Source: Rubellimicrobium arenae (lineage in GTDB: Bacteria; Pseudomonadota; Alphaproteobacteria; Rhodobacterales; Rhodobacteraceae). Taken from it: a stretch of 64,000 bases of DNA. Positions 17,888-26,881 of this stretch are shown piece after piece (position 1 is the stretch's first letter; every line of letters starts with the position of its first letter). Below the pieces are notes generated by a model, which was given only the letters and a program-made list of their open reading frames with translations, was not told where the DNA came from and did not search any database. The DNA lies in assembly GCF_017916275.1 (NCBI RefSeq), contig NZ_JAFMST010000013.1:60915-124914 (forward strand), in the 5' to 3' direction. The position numbers and the translations under genes were made by a program.

Positions 17888-18738
17888 TGGCCGCTCCTGT
17901 CTCGATTCTGTGGTGGTCCGAAGGTCTCCACGCAAAGCCGGTCATCGCGCAGGAAGACCTGCACGCCCTGGTTCCTGGCCACGGGGTCCATGGACTCGCT
18001 CGTTCGGTAGAGGCCGGCGATGGACAGCAGCTCCGCGTCGAGGCTTTGGCAGAAGATGCGCGCCGTCTCGTCCCCGAAGACCCCCGCCGAGGCGCGGCCC
18101 CGGAGCTGGCCGTACACATGGATGTTGCCGGCCGCGATGAGCTCGGCCCCGGAGCTGACCGGCCCCACGACGATCAGGTCGCCAGCCTCCGCCATGACGG
18201 TCTGGCCGGAGCGGACGGGGCTTGTTACCAGGCGGTTCGCGGGCTTGACCGGTGCCTGCGCGGCTGCGGGCGTCGGCGCCGCCTCGGCGCCTTTCGGGGG
18301 AACGTCCCGGCCAGCTGCGATCGAGATCAGCCCCAGCGTCGCTGCCGTCTCGCGCTGCTCGGGGCTGCCGCCCTGGACCGCAAACACCGAGACCTTGCGG
18401 AACCGGAGATGCTCGACCAGTCGGACGAAGTCGTCGGCAACCAGCTGACCCGCTGCGTGCTCCAGGTCGATGACCATGGGAGCATCATTGAAGAACTGCG
18501 GCGTCTGCCGGAGTTGCGCATCGAGCTCTGCCAGCATCTGCCGGTCGGCCGGACCCTCGAGCCGGAGGGCAATGGCAGTCAGGAACCGGCCACGGATCTG
18601 GTAAGGCCGGACTGTTGTATTGCCGCGCGGTCCGCGGTCTCTGGCATCGTGTTCTGACACGCCGGAACTACTGCTCTTACTCAACTTCGTTTTCGCGCGT
18701 TTGGCGCCGCCACTGGCTTTCCGCCTGCCTACTCCCAT
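17884..18738 (-). CDS. minC: Septum site-determining protein MinC
   Basis: A 284-residue inhibitor of FtsZ assembly. The N-terminal FtsZ-binding domain occupies about residues 45-135 (YQIRGRFLTAIALRL, LAELDAQLRQTPQFFNDAPMVIDL); a Pro/Ala linker covers about 150-170; the C-terminal beta-helix that binds MinD covers about 170-270 (RSGQTVMAEAGDLIVVG, GAELIAAGNIHVYGQLRG). The first about 40 residues (basic, Ser-rich) are extra to the core, so a later start is possible. First gene of the minC-minD-minE operon. Confidence 0.94.
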   Translation of the reverse strand: MGVGRRKASGGAKRAKTKLSKSSSSGVSEHDARDRGPRGNTTVRPYQIRGRFLTAIALRLEGPADRQMLAELDAQLRQTPQFFNDAPMVIDLEHAAGQLVADDFVRLVEHLRFRKVSVFAVQGGSPEQRETAATLGLISIAAGRDVPPKGAEAAPTPAAAQAPVKPANRLVTSPVRSGQTVMAEAGDLIVVGPVSSGAELIAAGNIHVYGQLRGRASAGVFGDETARIFCQSLDAELLSIAGLYRTSESMDPVARNQGVQVFLRDDRLCVETFGPPQNRDRSGQ

Positions 18739-19422
18739 TGCGGTCCCTGGTCCATCGGAACCGTAGCCTGACGCAGGGTTCAGCGGCCTGTCGCCGGAGC
18801 GATCATCGGGCTCTGCCCATCCGGCACGGGACGATGGAGGTTACCCGGCCAACGGCGGATTCCCGAAAAGGTGGGCAAGCACGTCCGATGGGCGCGCCGT
18901 CACGTCAGGAAGTTGGGCCGCTCGGGACTCACGACGAACCAGCACGACCGAACTGCCCAGGCGGAGATATCGTGCCGGCTCGTTGGACGGCAGGGAAGGG
19001 CGTGATGGTTTCGGCTCCAACCGCCTTCGCAGTCTGGTTCCTGATTGCTACAGCCGCTCTGACATAAGCCGCTGCCCCATCGCCCGACTGGGCTCCGTCC
19101 GGTCACGGCTTCGTTTCATGGATAGGGGCCCAAGGCGCACCGGGCGAAAGAAGCTGGGTCCGTGAATGAATAGGCCTGGGGGCACCGGCGGGGCAGGCTG
19201 TCCAGCCGTCCGCACCCACCTCCGAACTGACGAACGATCAGAATGGACATGGCGGCGGATCTTTCCGATCTTGATGTTGGCACCCTTTCGAGCGTCACTA
19301 ACCAGGCGGCGCTTGCGCTGATGACCGGGTGCGGATTGGCGGGGGACGCTGGGCCAGCAACGACCTGCTGGACGGCCCACGGGTCCATGCCGACCTGTTG
19401 ATCTCTTGATCTGGAGATTTTG
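18739..19422. other. Divergent intergenic region between minC and the ADP-ribosylglycohydrolase gene
   Basis: About 680 bases that must hold promoters for both flanking genes. No gene, tRNA or strong palindrome was recognised. GGAG at 19413-19416 is the ribosome-binding site of the right-hand gene. Confidence 0.45.
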
Positions 19423-20814
19423 ATGCGACCTTGGGAGCTTGCTCGTGATCTTCTGCGACAAACCCAGCCCGTGACCCGCAGCGACGAGGAGCAGACATGG
19501 GATGCCTCGGGACTCATCGCCGAAGCCGATATGCGGCTCAGGCAGTTCTGGGACAGCCGCGTGCCTGGATCGGCGGCGCCCGAATGCCTGATGGCCGGAG
19601 CCCTGCAGTCTCTCGAGAACAAGGGACTGCGACTTGACCCGGCCTGCGACGGACTGCTTGCGGCAGGTCGAGAGGCGGTCGCAGGCGGCGACTTCGAGAG
19701 GCTCCACCGTATCGACATGCGGCTGCGGGCTCTGATGCGGGCGGCCACTCCTGACCCCGGTCACAAGTCGCAGAAGACGCTTCGCCATGCCGACTGGGCT
19801 GCCTTCGAGGTGGCGGTGGCTTTCCCCTCCGATGAGCCCGTGGATGACGCCACTCTTGCGGATCGGATCCGTGGGGGATGGCTCGGACAGCTCGTTGGTG
19901 CTGCGGCCGGAACCGCGCTCGAAGGCTATACGGCCGAAAACCTCGAGCGCGCCTTTGGCCGCATCGACCGGTATGTGCGGCCCCCGAACACCTACAATGA
20001 CGACATCACCTTCGAGATCGCCTTCCTCGAGGCCTTCGCAGCCAAGGGCCATGCGGTCACCGGCGCCGACATCGCCGAGAACTGGACGGGGATGATCCCT
20101 CTGGGCTGGTCGGCCGAGGGAGTCGCTCTTGACGCCATCCGACGTGGTATCCTTCCGCCCGAGAGCGGGCGCGCCGACAACCCCTTCGACGAATGGATCG
20201 GCGCCCAGATGCGCGGTGTCATCTGCGGCATGGTGGCCCCGGGTCGGGCCCGCGCCGCCGCACGCCTCGCCTGGACCGATGCCGAAGTGAGCCACACGGG
20301 GAACGGCATCCTGGGCGAAGTTTTCAACGCCGTTCTCGCCGCGCGGGCGTTCCACCACTCCGACGCTCGCGCCCTTCTCGACGAAGCGATCGCGCTGGTG
20401 CCCGAGGCCACCGAATACGGGCAGGCGATCCGAACCGCCCGGCGCGCCTGCGAAGGCGCGGCGACTTGGCAGGATGCTTGGGCCGCCTGCGATGCCATCT
20501 ACATCGAATACAACTGGATCCACGTGTTACCCAACGCGGCGGCGCAGGTGATCGGACTGTGGTGGGGCAACGGCGATTTCGATCGGACGCTGGAGGTGAT
20601 CTGCGGCATCGGCCACGACGTGGATTGCAACGCGGCGCAGATGCTGGGCGTGCTTGGTCTGATGCAGGGCACGGCCGCGATCGCGCCACGCTGGACCGAG
20701 CCGCTCCTCCAGGGCGACATCATCACCTACATGCGCCGTCCGGCGGCGATCCCGTTCGACACGCTCGTCGCGATGACGGTCGACGCGGCTCGACGCCACG
20801 CGCCAGTGGCCTGA
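19423..20814 (+). CDS. ADP-ribosylglycohydrolase-family protein with N-terminal extension
   Basis: A 463-residue protein. The ADP-ribosylglycohydrolase (DraG-like) domain spans about residues 145-460: the glycine-rich entry RIRGGWLGQLVGAAAGTALEG, the first metal motif NDD at 192-194, and the second, DVD at 399-401 (GHDVDCNAAQMLG, where the usual form is DTD). These acidic residues bind two Mg2+ or Mn2+ in the family. Residues 1-140 are helical and not part of the usual fold. ATG at 19423 has GGAG 6 bases upstream. It ends 3 bases from the end of the convergent importer operon. Family members remove ADP-ribose from proteins or small molecules, but many bacterial ones act in nucleoside or sugar salvage; the substrate here is unknown. 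Confidence 0.85.
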   Translation: MRPWELARDLLRQTQPVTRSDEEQTWDASGLIAEADMRLRQFWDSRVPGSAAPECLMAGALQSLENKGLRLDPACDGLLAAGREAVAGGDFERLHRIDMRLRALMRAATPDPGHKSQKTLRHADWAAFEVAVAFPSDEPVDDATLADRIRGGWLGQLVGAAAGTALEGYTAENLERAFGRIDRYVRPPNTYNDDITFEIAFLEAFAAKGHAVTGADIAENWTGMIPLGWSAEGVALDAIRRGILPPESGRADNPFDEWIGAQMRGVICGMVAPGRARAAARLAWTDAEVSHTGNGILGEVFNAVLAARAFHHSDARALLDEAIALVPEATEYGQAIRTARRACEGAATWQDAWAACDAIYIEYNWIHVLPNAAAQVIGLWWGNGDFDRTLEVICGIGHDVDCNAAQMLGVLGLMQGTAAIAPRWTEPLLQGDIITYMRRPAAIPFDTLVAMTVDAARRHAPVA

Positions 20815-20817
20815 ACC

Positions 20818-21576
20818 TCAGCGGAGCCTGTCGCGCAATTCGGTCAGGAAGGGGATATCGGCGAACTGGTCCGGACGCACCGTGGACCAGTCCACGCCGG
20901 CCGGTCGCGCCAAGCTGCGACGGGTCTCGATCAATCCCCGTTCCGTGCCGATCATATCCAACGGGCAGTCGTGCGGCTGCATGACGACGCGTCCGTCCTC
21001 GACGACCTGCGTGGAATGGACCGTGGTCACGACTGGCGTTTCCGGCGGGATGCGGCCCAGCATCTGGAACACGCCTGTCTCCAGGTCCGCGAATCCGGCT
21101 CCCTTGCCCGTCCGTCCTCCGCTCCGTGTGACGGCCACGGACCCGACGATGAAGAAATCGAGGGAAGGCACGTCCTCGAACCCGATCCGCTCTCCGTGCA
21201 GCATGTAGCCTTCGGCCGTGGCCGCCAGCTCGAAGCTCACGCCCTGGGCTTCGATCCGCTTCGGGTCGATCCGCAGGTACGGGTAGTCGCGCACCAGCGC
21301 GGGAACCGGGCAATAGAGAGTCTTGCCGGCGTAGAGCGCGCGAAGGCGGAGCTGGTACTGCGGTGGGTCCGGGTTGCACTTCACTGTACCAGCCCGCGCC
21401 CAGGCCGGCGTCCGGATCAGTGCATCCGCGGCAAGGTCCGCACCGACGAAGTTCGGGATGTTGCCGCGCGCCGGACCGACAGCCAGGTGGTCCCCCTCCA
21501 GCCGCGCCCAGGTCTCCTCACGCAAGATCTGCTTCTCCGGGCTCCGGTTTGCCCAGGACGGGTTGATGCCTGTCAT
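20818..21576 (-). CDS. MTHFS-like (5-formyltetrahydrofolate cyclo-ligase family) protein
   Basis: A 252-residue protein of the 5-formyltetrahydrofolate cyclo-ligase family, closer to the COG0212/MTHFSD branch than to the standard enzyme: the GNIPNFVGADLAADAL, KCNPDPPQYQLRLRAL and AGKTLYCPVPAL motifs are typical of it. The standard enzyme turns 5-formyl-THF into 5,10-methenyl-THF with ATP. The COG0212 branch has, to my recollection, been linked by gene context to thiamin metabolism instead. ATG at 21576 has GGAGG 8 bases upstream; longer readings run into the ATPase gene. It is the last gene of the PotABCD-type operon, 14 bases after the ATPase, so it probably acts on the imported compound. 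Confidence 0.78.
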   Translation of the reverse strand: MTGINPSWANRSPEKQILREETWARLEGDHLAVGPARGNIPNFVGADLAADALIRTPAWARAGTVKCNPDPPQYQLRLRALYAGKTLYCPVPALVRDYPYLRIDPKRIEAQGVSFELAATAEGYMLHGERIGFEDVPSLDFFIVGSVAVTRSGGRTGKGAGFADLETGVFQMLGRIPPETPVVTTVHSTQVVEDGRVVMQPHDCPLDMIGTERGLIETRRSLARPAGVDWSTVRPDQFADIPFLTELRDRLR

Positions 21577-21590
21577 GCCGTGTACCTCCG

Positions 21591-22658
21591 TCAGGTCGCC
21601 ACTTGGATGAGCCGTGCCCCGGTTTCCGCATCGAAGATCGTCGGTAGCGGCCCGTTCCCGCGAAGGACGACGCCCACGTCGCCTTCGCCTTGTTCGCCCG
21701 GATGGGCGAGAAGTGTTTGACCGTCGGTCAGGCGCAAATGGGCGCGCCGTTCGGCCCCAAGGAACTCCACAGCCCGGAGCGTCGCGGGAATCGAATGGGC
21801 ATGTCCTCTCTCGACCACTTGCAGGGTCTCGGGCCAAAGCGCCAGCACAAGGGGACGCGACCCGGCATTCGCGATCGCAGCGGCGAGCGGCGGAGGCGGA
21901 GTCCAGCCGGGAATCCCGTCGGGGGGAAGGCGAAGCAGGTTCGCCGGGGGGTTGCCGACGAAGCTCGCCACGAAGGTCGTGTCGGGCGAGGCGTAGATCG
22001 TTTCGGGGGATCCCATCTGGACGATCCGTCCTCCCGACATCACGGCAACCCGGTCAGCGAGGCTGAGCGCCTCGGCCTGATCGTGCGTCACCATGATCGT
22101 GGTCAGGCCCGTGCGCCTGTGCAGATCGCGCAGGTCCGCGCGAACCGTGCCCCGCAGGAGAGCGTCCAGGTTCGAGAGCGGCTCGTCGAGGAGGAGGAGG
22201 CGGGGCCGGACGGCGATGGCCCGGGCGATCGCGACGCGCTGCTGCTGTCCGCCGGACAGCTCGGAGGGGAGCCGATCCCGGTAGTCCGCAAGGTCCACCA
22301 GTTCGAGTGCCTCGGCGACTCGGGACTTGGCTTCAGCCTTCGGGAGCCCCCGCATCTCCAGCCCGAACGCCACGTTCCGGGCCACGGAGAGATGAGGAAA
22401 GAGCGCGTAGTTCTGGAACACGAGCCCGATGTCGCGGTGCCAAGCCGGGCGTCGCGTCAGATCCTCTCCGGCGAGCATGAGGCGGCCGTCATCCGGCTCG
22501 ATGAGCCCCGCAAGCAGCCTCAGGAGGGTGGATTTGCCGCACCCGGAGGGGCCCAGGAGGCAGATGAACTCCCCTTGCGCGACCTCGAACGCGACATCGG
22601 ACAGAACGGCAGTGCGGCCATAGGCTTTCTGCAGGCCGGAGGCGACGAGGTAGGTCAT
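21591..22658 (-). CDS. ABC transporter ATPase, PotA-like
   Basis: A 355-residue ATPase. Walker [10 protein letters not shown] at 36-44, Q-loop FQNYALFPHL, signature LSGGQQQRVAIARA, Walker B LLLLDEP, and VTHDQAEAL for the switch histidine. The C-terminal region (about 235-355) is a TOBE-type regulatory domain, as in the polyamine, iron and thiamin importer families. It starts 3 bases after the upstream permease stop. It serves the permeases at 22662-24319 and the binding protein at 24319-25338. Confidence 0.92.
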   Translation of the reverse strand: MTYLVASGLQKAYGRTAVLSDVAFEVAQGEFICLLGPSGCGKSTLLRLLAGLIEPDDGRLMLAGEDLTRRPAWHRDIGLVFQNYALFPHLSVARNVAFGLEMRGLPKAEAKSRVAEALELVDLADYRDRLPSELSGGQQQRVAIARAIAVRPRLLLLDEPLSNLDALLRGTVRADLRDLHRRTGLTTIMVTHDQAEALSLADRVAVMSGGRIVQMGSPETIYASPDTTFVASFVGNPPANLLRLPPDGIPGWTPPPPLAAAIANAGSRPLVLALWPETLQVVERGHAHSIPATLRAVEFLGAERRAHLRLTDGQTLLAHPGEQGEGDVGVVLRGNGPLPTIFDAETGARLIQVAT

Positions 22659-22661
22659 GAG

Positions 22662-23444
22662 TTATCTTCCGCGCCTCCGGGGCCAGAGTTCGGTCGCGAT
22701 CGCACCGACGATGATGACGCCCACGATCATCGCGCCGATCGCCAGCGTGATGGGATCGATCCCTTCGCCGCGAAGCTGAGCGTAGAGGCGCACCGGAAAG
22801 GTGACCCAGCCCGCCCCGGCCACGAAGGTCGAGACCACGACGTCGTTGAAGGACACCAGAAACGAGAGCGCCGCCGCGCCGGCGATCCCTCCCCGTGCGA
22901 GCGGCAGCGTCGTGCGCAGGAAGGCACGGACCGGCGTTGCGCCCAGGCTGCGCGCAGCGGCCTCCAGATCAGGATCGATCCGCGTGAAGGTGGCGAGGAT
23001 CACCCGCATCGCGATGGGCAAGGTGATGATGACATGGGCGAGGATGAGCCCGAAAAGCGTGCCCCCCAATCCTGAATAGGACAGGACCTGCAGGAACGCG
23101 ATCGCCCAGACCACGAGCGGCAGCGCGAGAGGGGCCAGGATCAGCGCCTCCAGGTAGGCCTGCCCCGGGGGTCGGCCGCGTACCAGGCCCAAGGCTGCGA
23201 GGCCTCCGAGTCCGACCGAGATGACGGTGGCCAGTGACGCGACGACCACGCTGCGGGTCACCGAAGCCCTGTATTCCGCACTCTCGAAGGCGGCGATGAA
23301 CCAGCGCATCGACAGCCCTCGAGGTGGGAACCGGAAGAACCGGCCTTCGTCGAAGGCGGCCAGAATCAGAACAAGGATGGGGGCCACTGCGAAGAGGAGG
23401 ATCAGCCCGATCCCGGTCGCCCGAACAAACGTTCCGATCTTCAT
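22662..23444 (-). CDS. ABC transporter permease, PotC-like
   Basis: A 260-residue inner-membrane protein with six predicted helices (first at 10-32, AVAPILVLILAAF). The EAA loop is at about residues 165-188 (EAAARSLGATPVRAFLRTTLPLARGG), with the late motif VSFNDVVVSTFVAG typical of PotC/YdcV subunits. ATG at 23444 overlaps the end of the PotB-like gene by 4 bases; no strong ribosome-binding site is seen, which fits translational coupling. Confidence 0.9.
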   Translation of the reverse strand: MKIGTFVRATGIGLILLFAVAPILVLILAAFDEGRFFRFPPRGLSMRWFIAAFESAEYRASVTRSVVVASLATVISVGLGGLAALGLVRGRPPGQAYLEALILAPLALPLVVWAIAFLQVLSYSGLGGTLFGLILAHVIITLPIAMRVILATFTRIDPDLEAAARSLGATPVRAFLRTTLPLARGGIAGAAALSFLVSFNDVVVSTFVAGAGWVTFPVRLYAQLRGEGIDPITLAIGAMIVGVIIVGAIATELWPRRRGR

Positions 23445-24319
23445 GGCCGCAACCGCGCAAGGCTGAAGGTCACGACGGCGGCCAAGGCGAGCGCCGCGAG
23501 CATCGTCACCGCGAGGGCCGAGGCGAAGGGCCAGTCGAGCACCTGCAAGGCCTGTTGGTAGGCGAGCATGGCAAACGTCGCGACCTTGCCCTGTCCCACG
23601 ATCTGAGGCGTCACGAAGGCGGTGAGGGCCGAGCAGAACACAAGGAGCCCGCCCGCCAGCAGGCCTGGCCATGCGAGAGGCAGGATGATCCGGACCCAGA
23701 GCCGGGCCGGAGTGGCCCCCAGCGTGATGGCCGCCTCCTCGATGACAGGTGGCGTTCGGTCCAGCACGGCAAGGATCGGCAGGACGGCGAACGGCAGGAA
23801 GGCCTGGATCAGGCCTATGACGATCCCAAGCTGCGTGCCGAGAAGCGGCAGGGGCGAGGCGATGAGGCCCAGTCCGCGCAGGGTCCCGTTCACGACGCCC
23901 AGCGGGCCGAGCAGATGAACCAGGCCAAGCGTCGGCAGGAGCGCGCCGCAGGCAAGGGGCAGGAGCACGATGGCCGTCAGGACCCGTCGGGCACGGCCCG
24001 CGCGCCGCGCCAGCCAGTGGGCGAGGGGCAGCGCGAGCGCGAGGCATCCGGCCGCCGTGGCCAAGGACATGGCCAGCGTCGTCGCGAGCGTGCGCAGATA
24101 GAAGCCATCCCCCAGGATCCGGCTGTAGGCGGCAAGGGTCGGGTTGGACATGTCCGGCACCAGCGAGCCCTCGACCGGGCTCGCGAGGCTCAGGGCCAGG
24201 AGCAGCAGAAACGGCAGGCCGAAGGCTGCCAGAACCAGGATCGCTGCGGGCGCGATGAACAGGAGGGACAGGGTCGGCGACAGGCTGGTCCCGCCGCCGG
24301 CCTCGCGAGGGGACCGCAC
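23441..24319 (-). CDS. ABC transporter permease, PotB-like
   Basis: A 292-residue inner-membrane protein. The EAA loop reads EEAAITLGATPARLWVRIILPLAWPG in the second half, followed by GGLLVFCSALTAFVTPQIVG, as in PotB/YdcU subunits. The GTG at 24319 is taken as start: it overlaps the stop of the binding-protein gene by one base (TAGTG) and gives a normal length. Frames reaching 24382 would lie inside the upstream gene. Part of a five-gene operon. Confidence 0.86.
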   Translation of the reverse strand: MRSPREAGGGTSLSPTLSLLFIAPAAILVLAAFGLPFLLLLALSLASPVEGSLVPDMSNPTLAAYSRILGDGFYLRTLATTLAMSLATAAGCLALALPLAHWLARRAGRARRVLTAIVLLPLACGALLPTLGLVHLLGPLGVVNGTLRGLGLIASPLPLLGTQLGIVIGLIQAFLPFAVLPILAVLDRTPPVIEEAAITLGATPARLWVRIILPLAWPGLLAGGLLVFCSALTAFVTPQIVGQGKVATFAMLAYQQALQVLDWPFASALAVTMLAALALAAVVTFSLARLRP

Positions 24320-25338
24320 TACTGACCGAGGATCTCGCGGTTCCAACGTTCGGTCCATTCCGGACGTTGTTCGATCAGCCATGGCCAGTCGAGCTGAACA
24401 AGGGTGGCGACTTCCTCGGGCGTGTTGATCGTCCCGGTTGCCGCTTCTCCGGACAGGGTGACACTGCTGTTCGTCGGTCCGAACATGAGCTCTTCCGCGT
24501 AGGCGGTCTGCGTCTCGACCCCGACAGCCCGCTCGATGAACATGCGTGCAAGTTCGGGGTTGGGACTATTGGCCACCTGGCAGACCATGTCGCGCACGAG
24601 CACGGGGCCTGGGTCGGTCGGAAAGACGAAGCCGATGTTCTCCCAGTCCGCCAGGGAGGAAAGAACATACCCAGAAATCATCGGCGCGGCCGCGACCTCG
24701 CCCGCATCCATCAGGGCGAAGATCTCGTCGAGGCTCGTGTAGGTGAGTGCGGGCGGCCCGAGCTCCGCAAGCTTGGAGAAGGCGGCATCGGGATCGTGCT
24801 CGTCGGCTCCGGCGAGCCGGGCGGCTACGGCCAGGAAGCCGTCGCTCTCGGAGCTTGGATAGGGAGCCATGGCAATGCGCCCGTGGTAGTCGGGTTTCCA
24901 CAAGTCGGCCCATTCCGGAGGCTCCGGGAAGAGCTGCTTGTTGTAGGCGATGCCAAGGCCCACGAGGGACATGGCATAGCAGCCCTCGTTCATTCCTTCC
25001 CAGATGGCCTTGAAGGCCGGGCTCTCGGGGTCCGGAGCGACCACGAGGCCATCCGCCAGAAGCTGCGGGGCCTCGTAGATGTTCTGGAAGGTCACATCCA
25101 TCGTCGGGTTGTCACGCTCGGCATAGAGCTTGGCCATGCGGTCGCTGCTCCCGCCAAGGAGGAATTCAACCCGCGCACCGGTCTCGGCCTCGAGCGGTTC
25201 CGCCACGTGAGTGCGCAGGAGCCGCTCGATATCGCCCCCCCAGGTCCCCACGACCAGCGTCTGGCCGGCGAAGTCCTGGGCCAAGGCCGGCAGCGCGGCG
25301 ACTGCGAATGCCACGGTCCCGACAAGCCGATGTCGCAT
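24319..25338 (-). CDS. ABC transporter periplasmic binding protein, PotD/ThiB-like
   Basis: A 339-residue exported protein. The signal peptide covers residues 1-20 (VAFAVAALPALA), then TLVVGTWGGDIERLL at the family's usual N-terminal strand. Later motifs (GIAYNKQLFPEPPEWADLWKP and GRIAMAPYPSSES) are those of family 1 binding proteins for polyamines, Fe3+ and thiamin. ATG at 25338 with GGGAG upstream is chosen over the ATG at 25386. First gene of the operon down to 20818. No THI-box riboswitch was recognised in the 640 bases upstream, so a thiamin link is only a possibility. Confidence 0.9.
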   Translation of the reverse strand: MRHRLVGTVAFAVAALPALAQDFAGQTLVVGTWGGDIERLLRTHVAEPLEAETGARVEFLLGGSSDRMAKLYAERDNPTMDVTFQNIYEAPQLLADGLVVAPDPESPAFKAIWEGMNEGCYAMSLVGLGIAYNKQLFPEPPEWADLWKPDYHGRIAMAPYPSSESDGFLAVAARLAGADEHDPDAAFSKLAELGPPALTYTSLDEIFALMDAGEVAAAPMISGYVLSSLADWENIGFVFPTDPGPVLVRDMVCQVANSPNPELARMFIERAVGVETQTAYAEELMFGPTNSSVTLSGEAATGTINTPEEVATLVQLDWPWLIEQRPEWTERWNREILGQ

Positions 25339-25978
25339 CTCGTTTCTCCCTGATTCCTGCCGATTGCCTCGGCATTGTGTAAACAAGTCCTGAAGGAGGG
25401 GAGGAGGACAGAGGCTCCTGCGTCCCTCTTGACCGCAGTCTCGCGGAGACTGCCGCTTCTGGACGCATCAACGCTAGCTTTCTTGTCACCTTCTACAAGG
25501 CCTTCCCCACATTGGACCGAATGGATGGGTCCATGCCGGGCCACGGGATGGTCATCGTCAGCCCGTTCCCTCCGGGGCTGCTGAAGCGCAGTCGCAGGAC
25601 GCGCGCCGTGGAGCACTGCCGCCTCAACCAGACGACTGGAGCCAGACGAACGCAGGCCGCAGACCCCGCCTTGCGGCCGCGTTCTGACGCCAAGGCAACG
25701 TCGGCCGATAGAGGGTTTCGTGGAGGCCGCACCGCAAGAGCATCATGGAGGCGCGGAACAGGTCAGTCAGCGATGACCCGAGGAGACAAGCGATCCGATG
25801 GCTTGGGCTGGCCTTTTTCATGGGAGCGGAACGCCCGTGTTGCCGTCGCGCCGGTCCCCGGATCGCCACCATTCCGCCGGCCAGACCCGGCCGAACTGCC
25901 TCACCGCAATGGAACGGCGCATCGCGTCCGTTGCACCCGTTCTGGATCCGGATCGGAGGACGCTCCCGTCTGTCCGTC
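25339..25978. other. Intergenic region upstream of the PotD-like operon
   Basis: About 640 bases, no recognisable gene. TTGT-GTAA-ACAA at 25375-25386 is a small inverted repeat 37 bases before the binding-protein start and could be an operator. Nothing else stands out. Confidence 0.45.
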
Positions 25979-26311
25979 CTAGACCCAGGCACGCGTCTTG
26001 CGCAGGCGGCGAAGTCGTTCCGAGAGCCCGCGACGCGACCGGATCATCAGGGCGGAAACGCCGGGGCGCAGCACTGGCAGATCCACGGCCAGAAGCAAAA
26101 GCCCCAGCGGCAGCATCCATACTCCGAGGAACGGGAGGAACGAGAGCAGGCCGCCCAGCATCAGCAGGAGTGCGACGGGCAAGCGAACGATCATCGGACT
26201 ATGGCGGACCAGGCCACGGATGATCCCGCGCGCTGGCGGAACGCGTCGCTCCAACGCTGCGAACTGACGGAGGAGACGACGTTTCTGGCGCGCGCGTGGG
26301 CTGAGAGGCAT
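25979..26311 (-). CDS. Small inner-membrane protein of unknown function
   Basis: A 110-residue protein with a basic N-terminus (MPLSPRARQKRR) and two adjacent hydrophobic segments at about 44-58 (LPVALLLMLGGLLSF) and 62-80 (LGVWMLPLGLLLLAVDLP), then a basic tail (RSRRGLSERLRRLRKTR). Similar short proteins with an LGVWMLPLGLLLLA-type hairpin are common in alphaproteobacteria but have no known role. The start at 26311 is the ATG that keeps the hydrophobic core in a normal small protein. The upstream part of the open frame looks non-coding. Confidence 0.65.
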   Translation of the reverse strand: MPLSPRARQKRRLLRQFAALERRVPPARGIIRGLVRHSPMIVRLPVALLLMLGGLLSFLPFLGVWMLPLGLLLLAVDLPVLRPGVSALMIRSRRGLSERLRRLRKTRAWV

Positions 26312-26881
26312 GGCTGGTCGTAGGCTCTGATGCAAAGATGCTGCTGGCCCAACCCGGAGAACCAGCGGTAGTTCCTGAGGCCTTGGTCCCGGGCGGCTGG
26401 ACAGCGAATTCGAGCGTCCTTCCGGTTCGCCGGGGCGCATCGAACATGTCCTATCCTGATCCATGGCCCTGCGAACTCTCATCAACCCGTCGAGGTATAT
26501 GGCAGGCGGCGGCCCATGGCGATCTGAATCCAACCCGGGGGCGTCGCGGGACGTCGCCCGCGACCCTCGTCCTTCCATGCTGCCTCCTCCGGTTGGGCTG
26601 TGGGGAGCGCGGGCCGACAGTCGAACCGGCGGGGAAGTGAAGCGAACGTCCGGGCGGTTGTCCCACGACGCGCCTGCGGGGGGAGAGCCTGAGGCTTTGC
26701 CACTGACGTCGTCCTGGCCTGCCGGCGCCCGCCCCAAGGTTGCCCCGGATCTCGAGTGATGGCGTGGGCGCCGGCCGTCGTGGCCGACTTGGGGGTATCT
26801 CAATTCACCCAGGACGACGCCATCGGAGTGCCTCGGTGTTCCAGCCACCGGCACCACTGGTCCCTATCCATCAGGACCGGG
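26312..26881. other. Intergenic region, no gene recognised
   Basis: About 570 bases without a recognisable gene. It borders the noticeably GC-richer block that begins near 26870. Confidence 0.45.

Noticed and set aside
17887..17935. A longer N-terminus for MinD
   Set aside because: It would lie inside minC, and the GTG at 17887 gives the universal MinD start with a ribosome-binding site.
18739..19422. Possible tRNA (a GGTTC stretch near 19035)
   Set aside because: No acceptor, D or anticodon stem could be built around it.
25979..26857. A 292-codon frame starting at 26857 for the small membrane protein
   Set aside because: Only the last 110 codons look like protein; the rest has shadow-like composition and no support.
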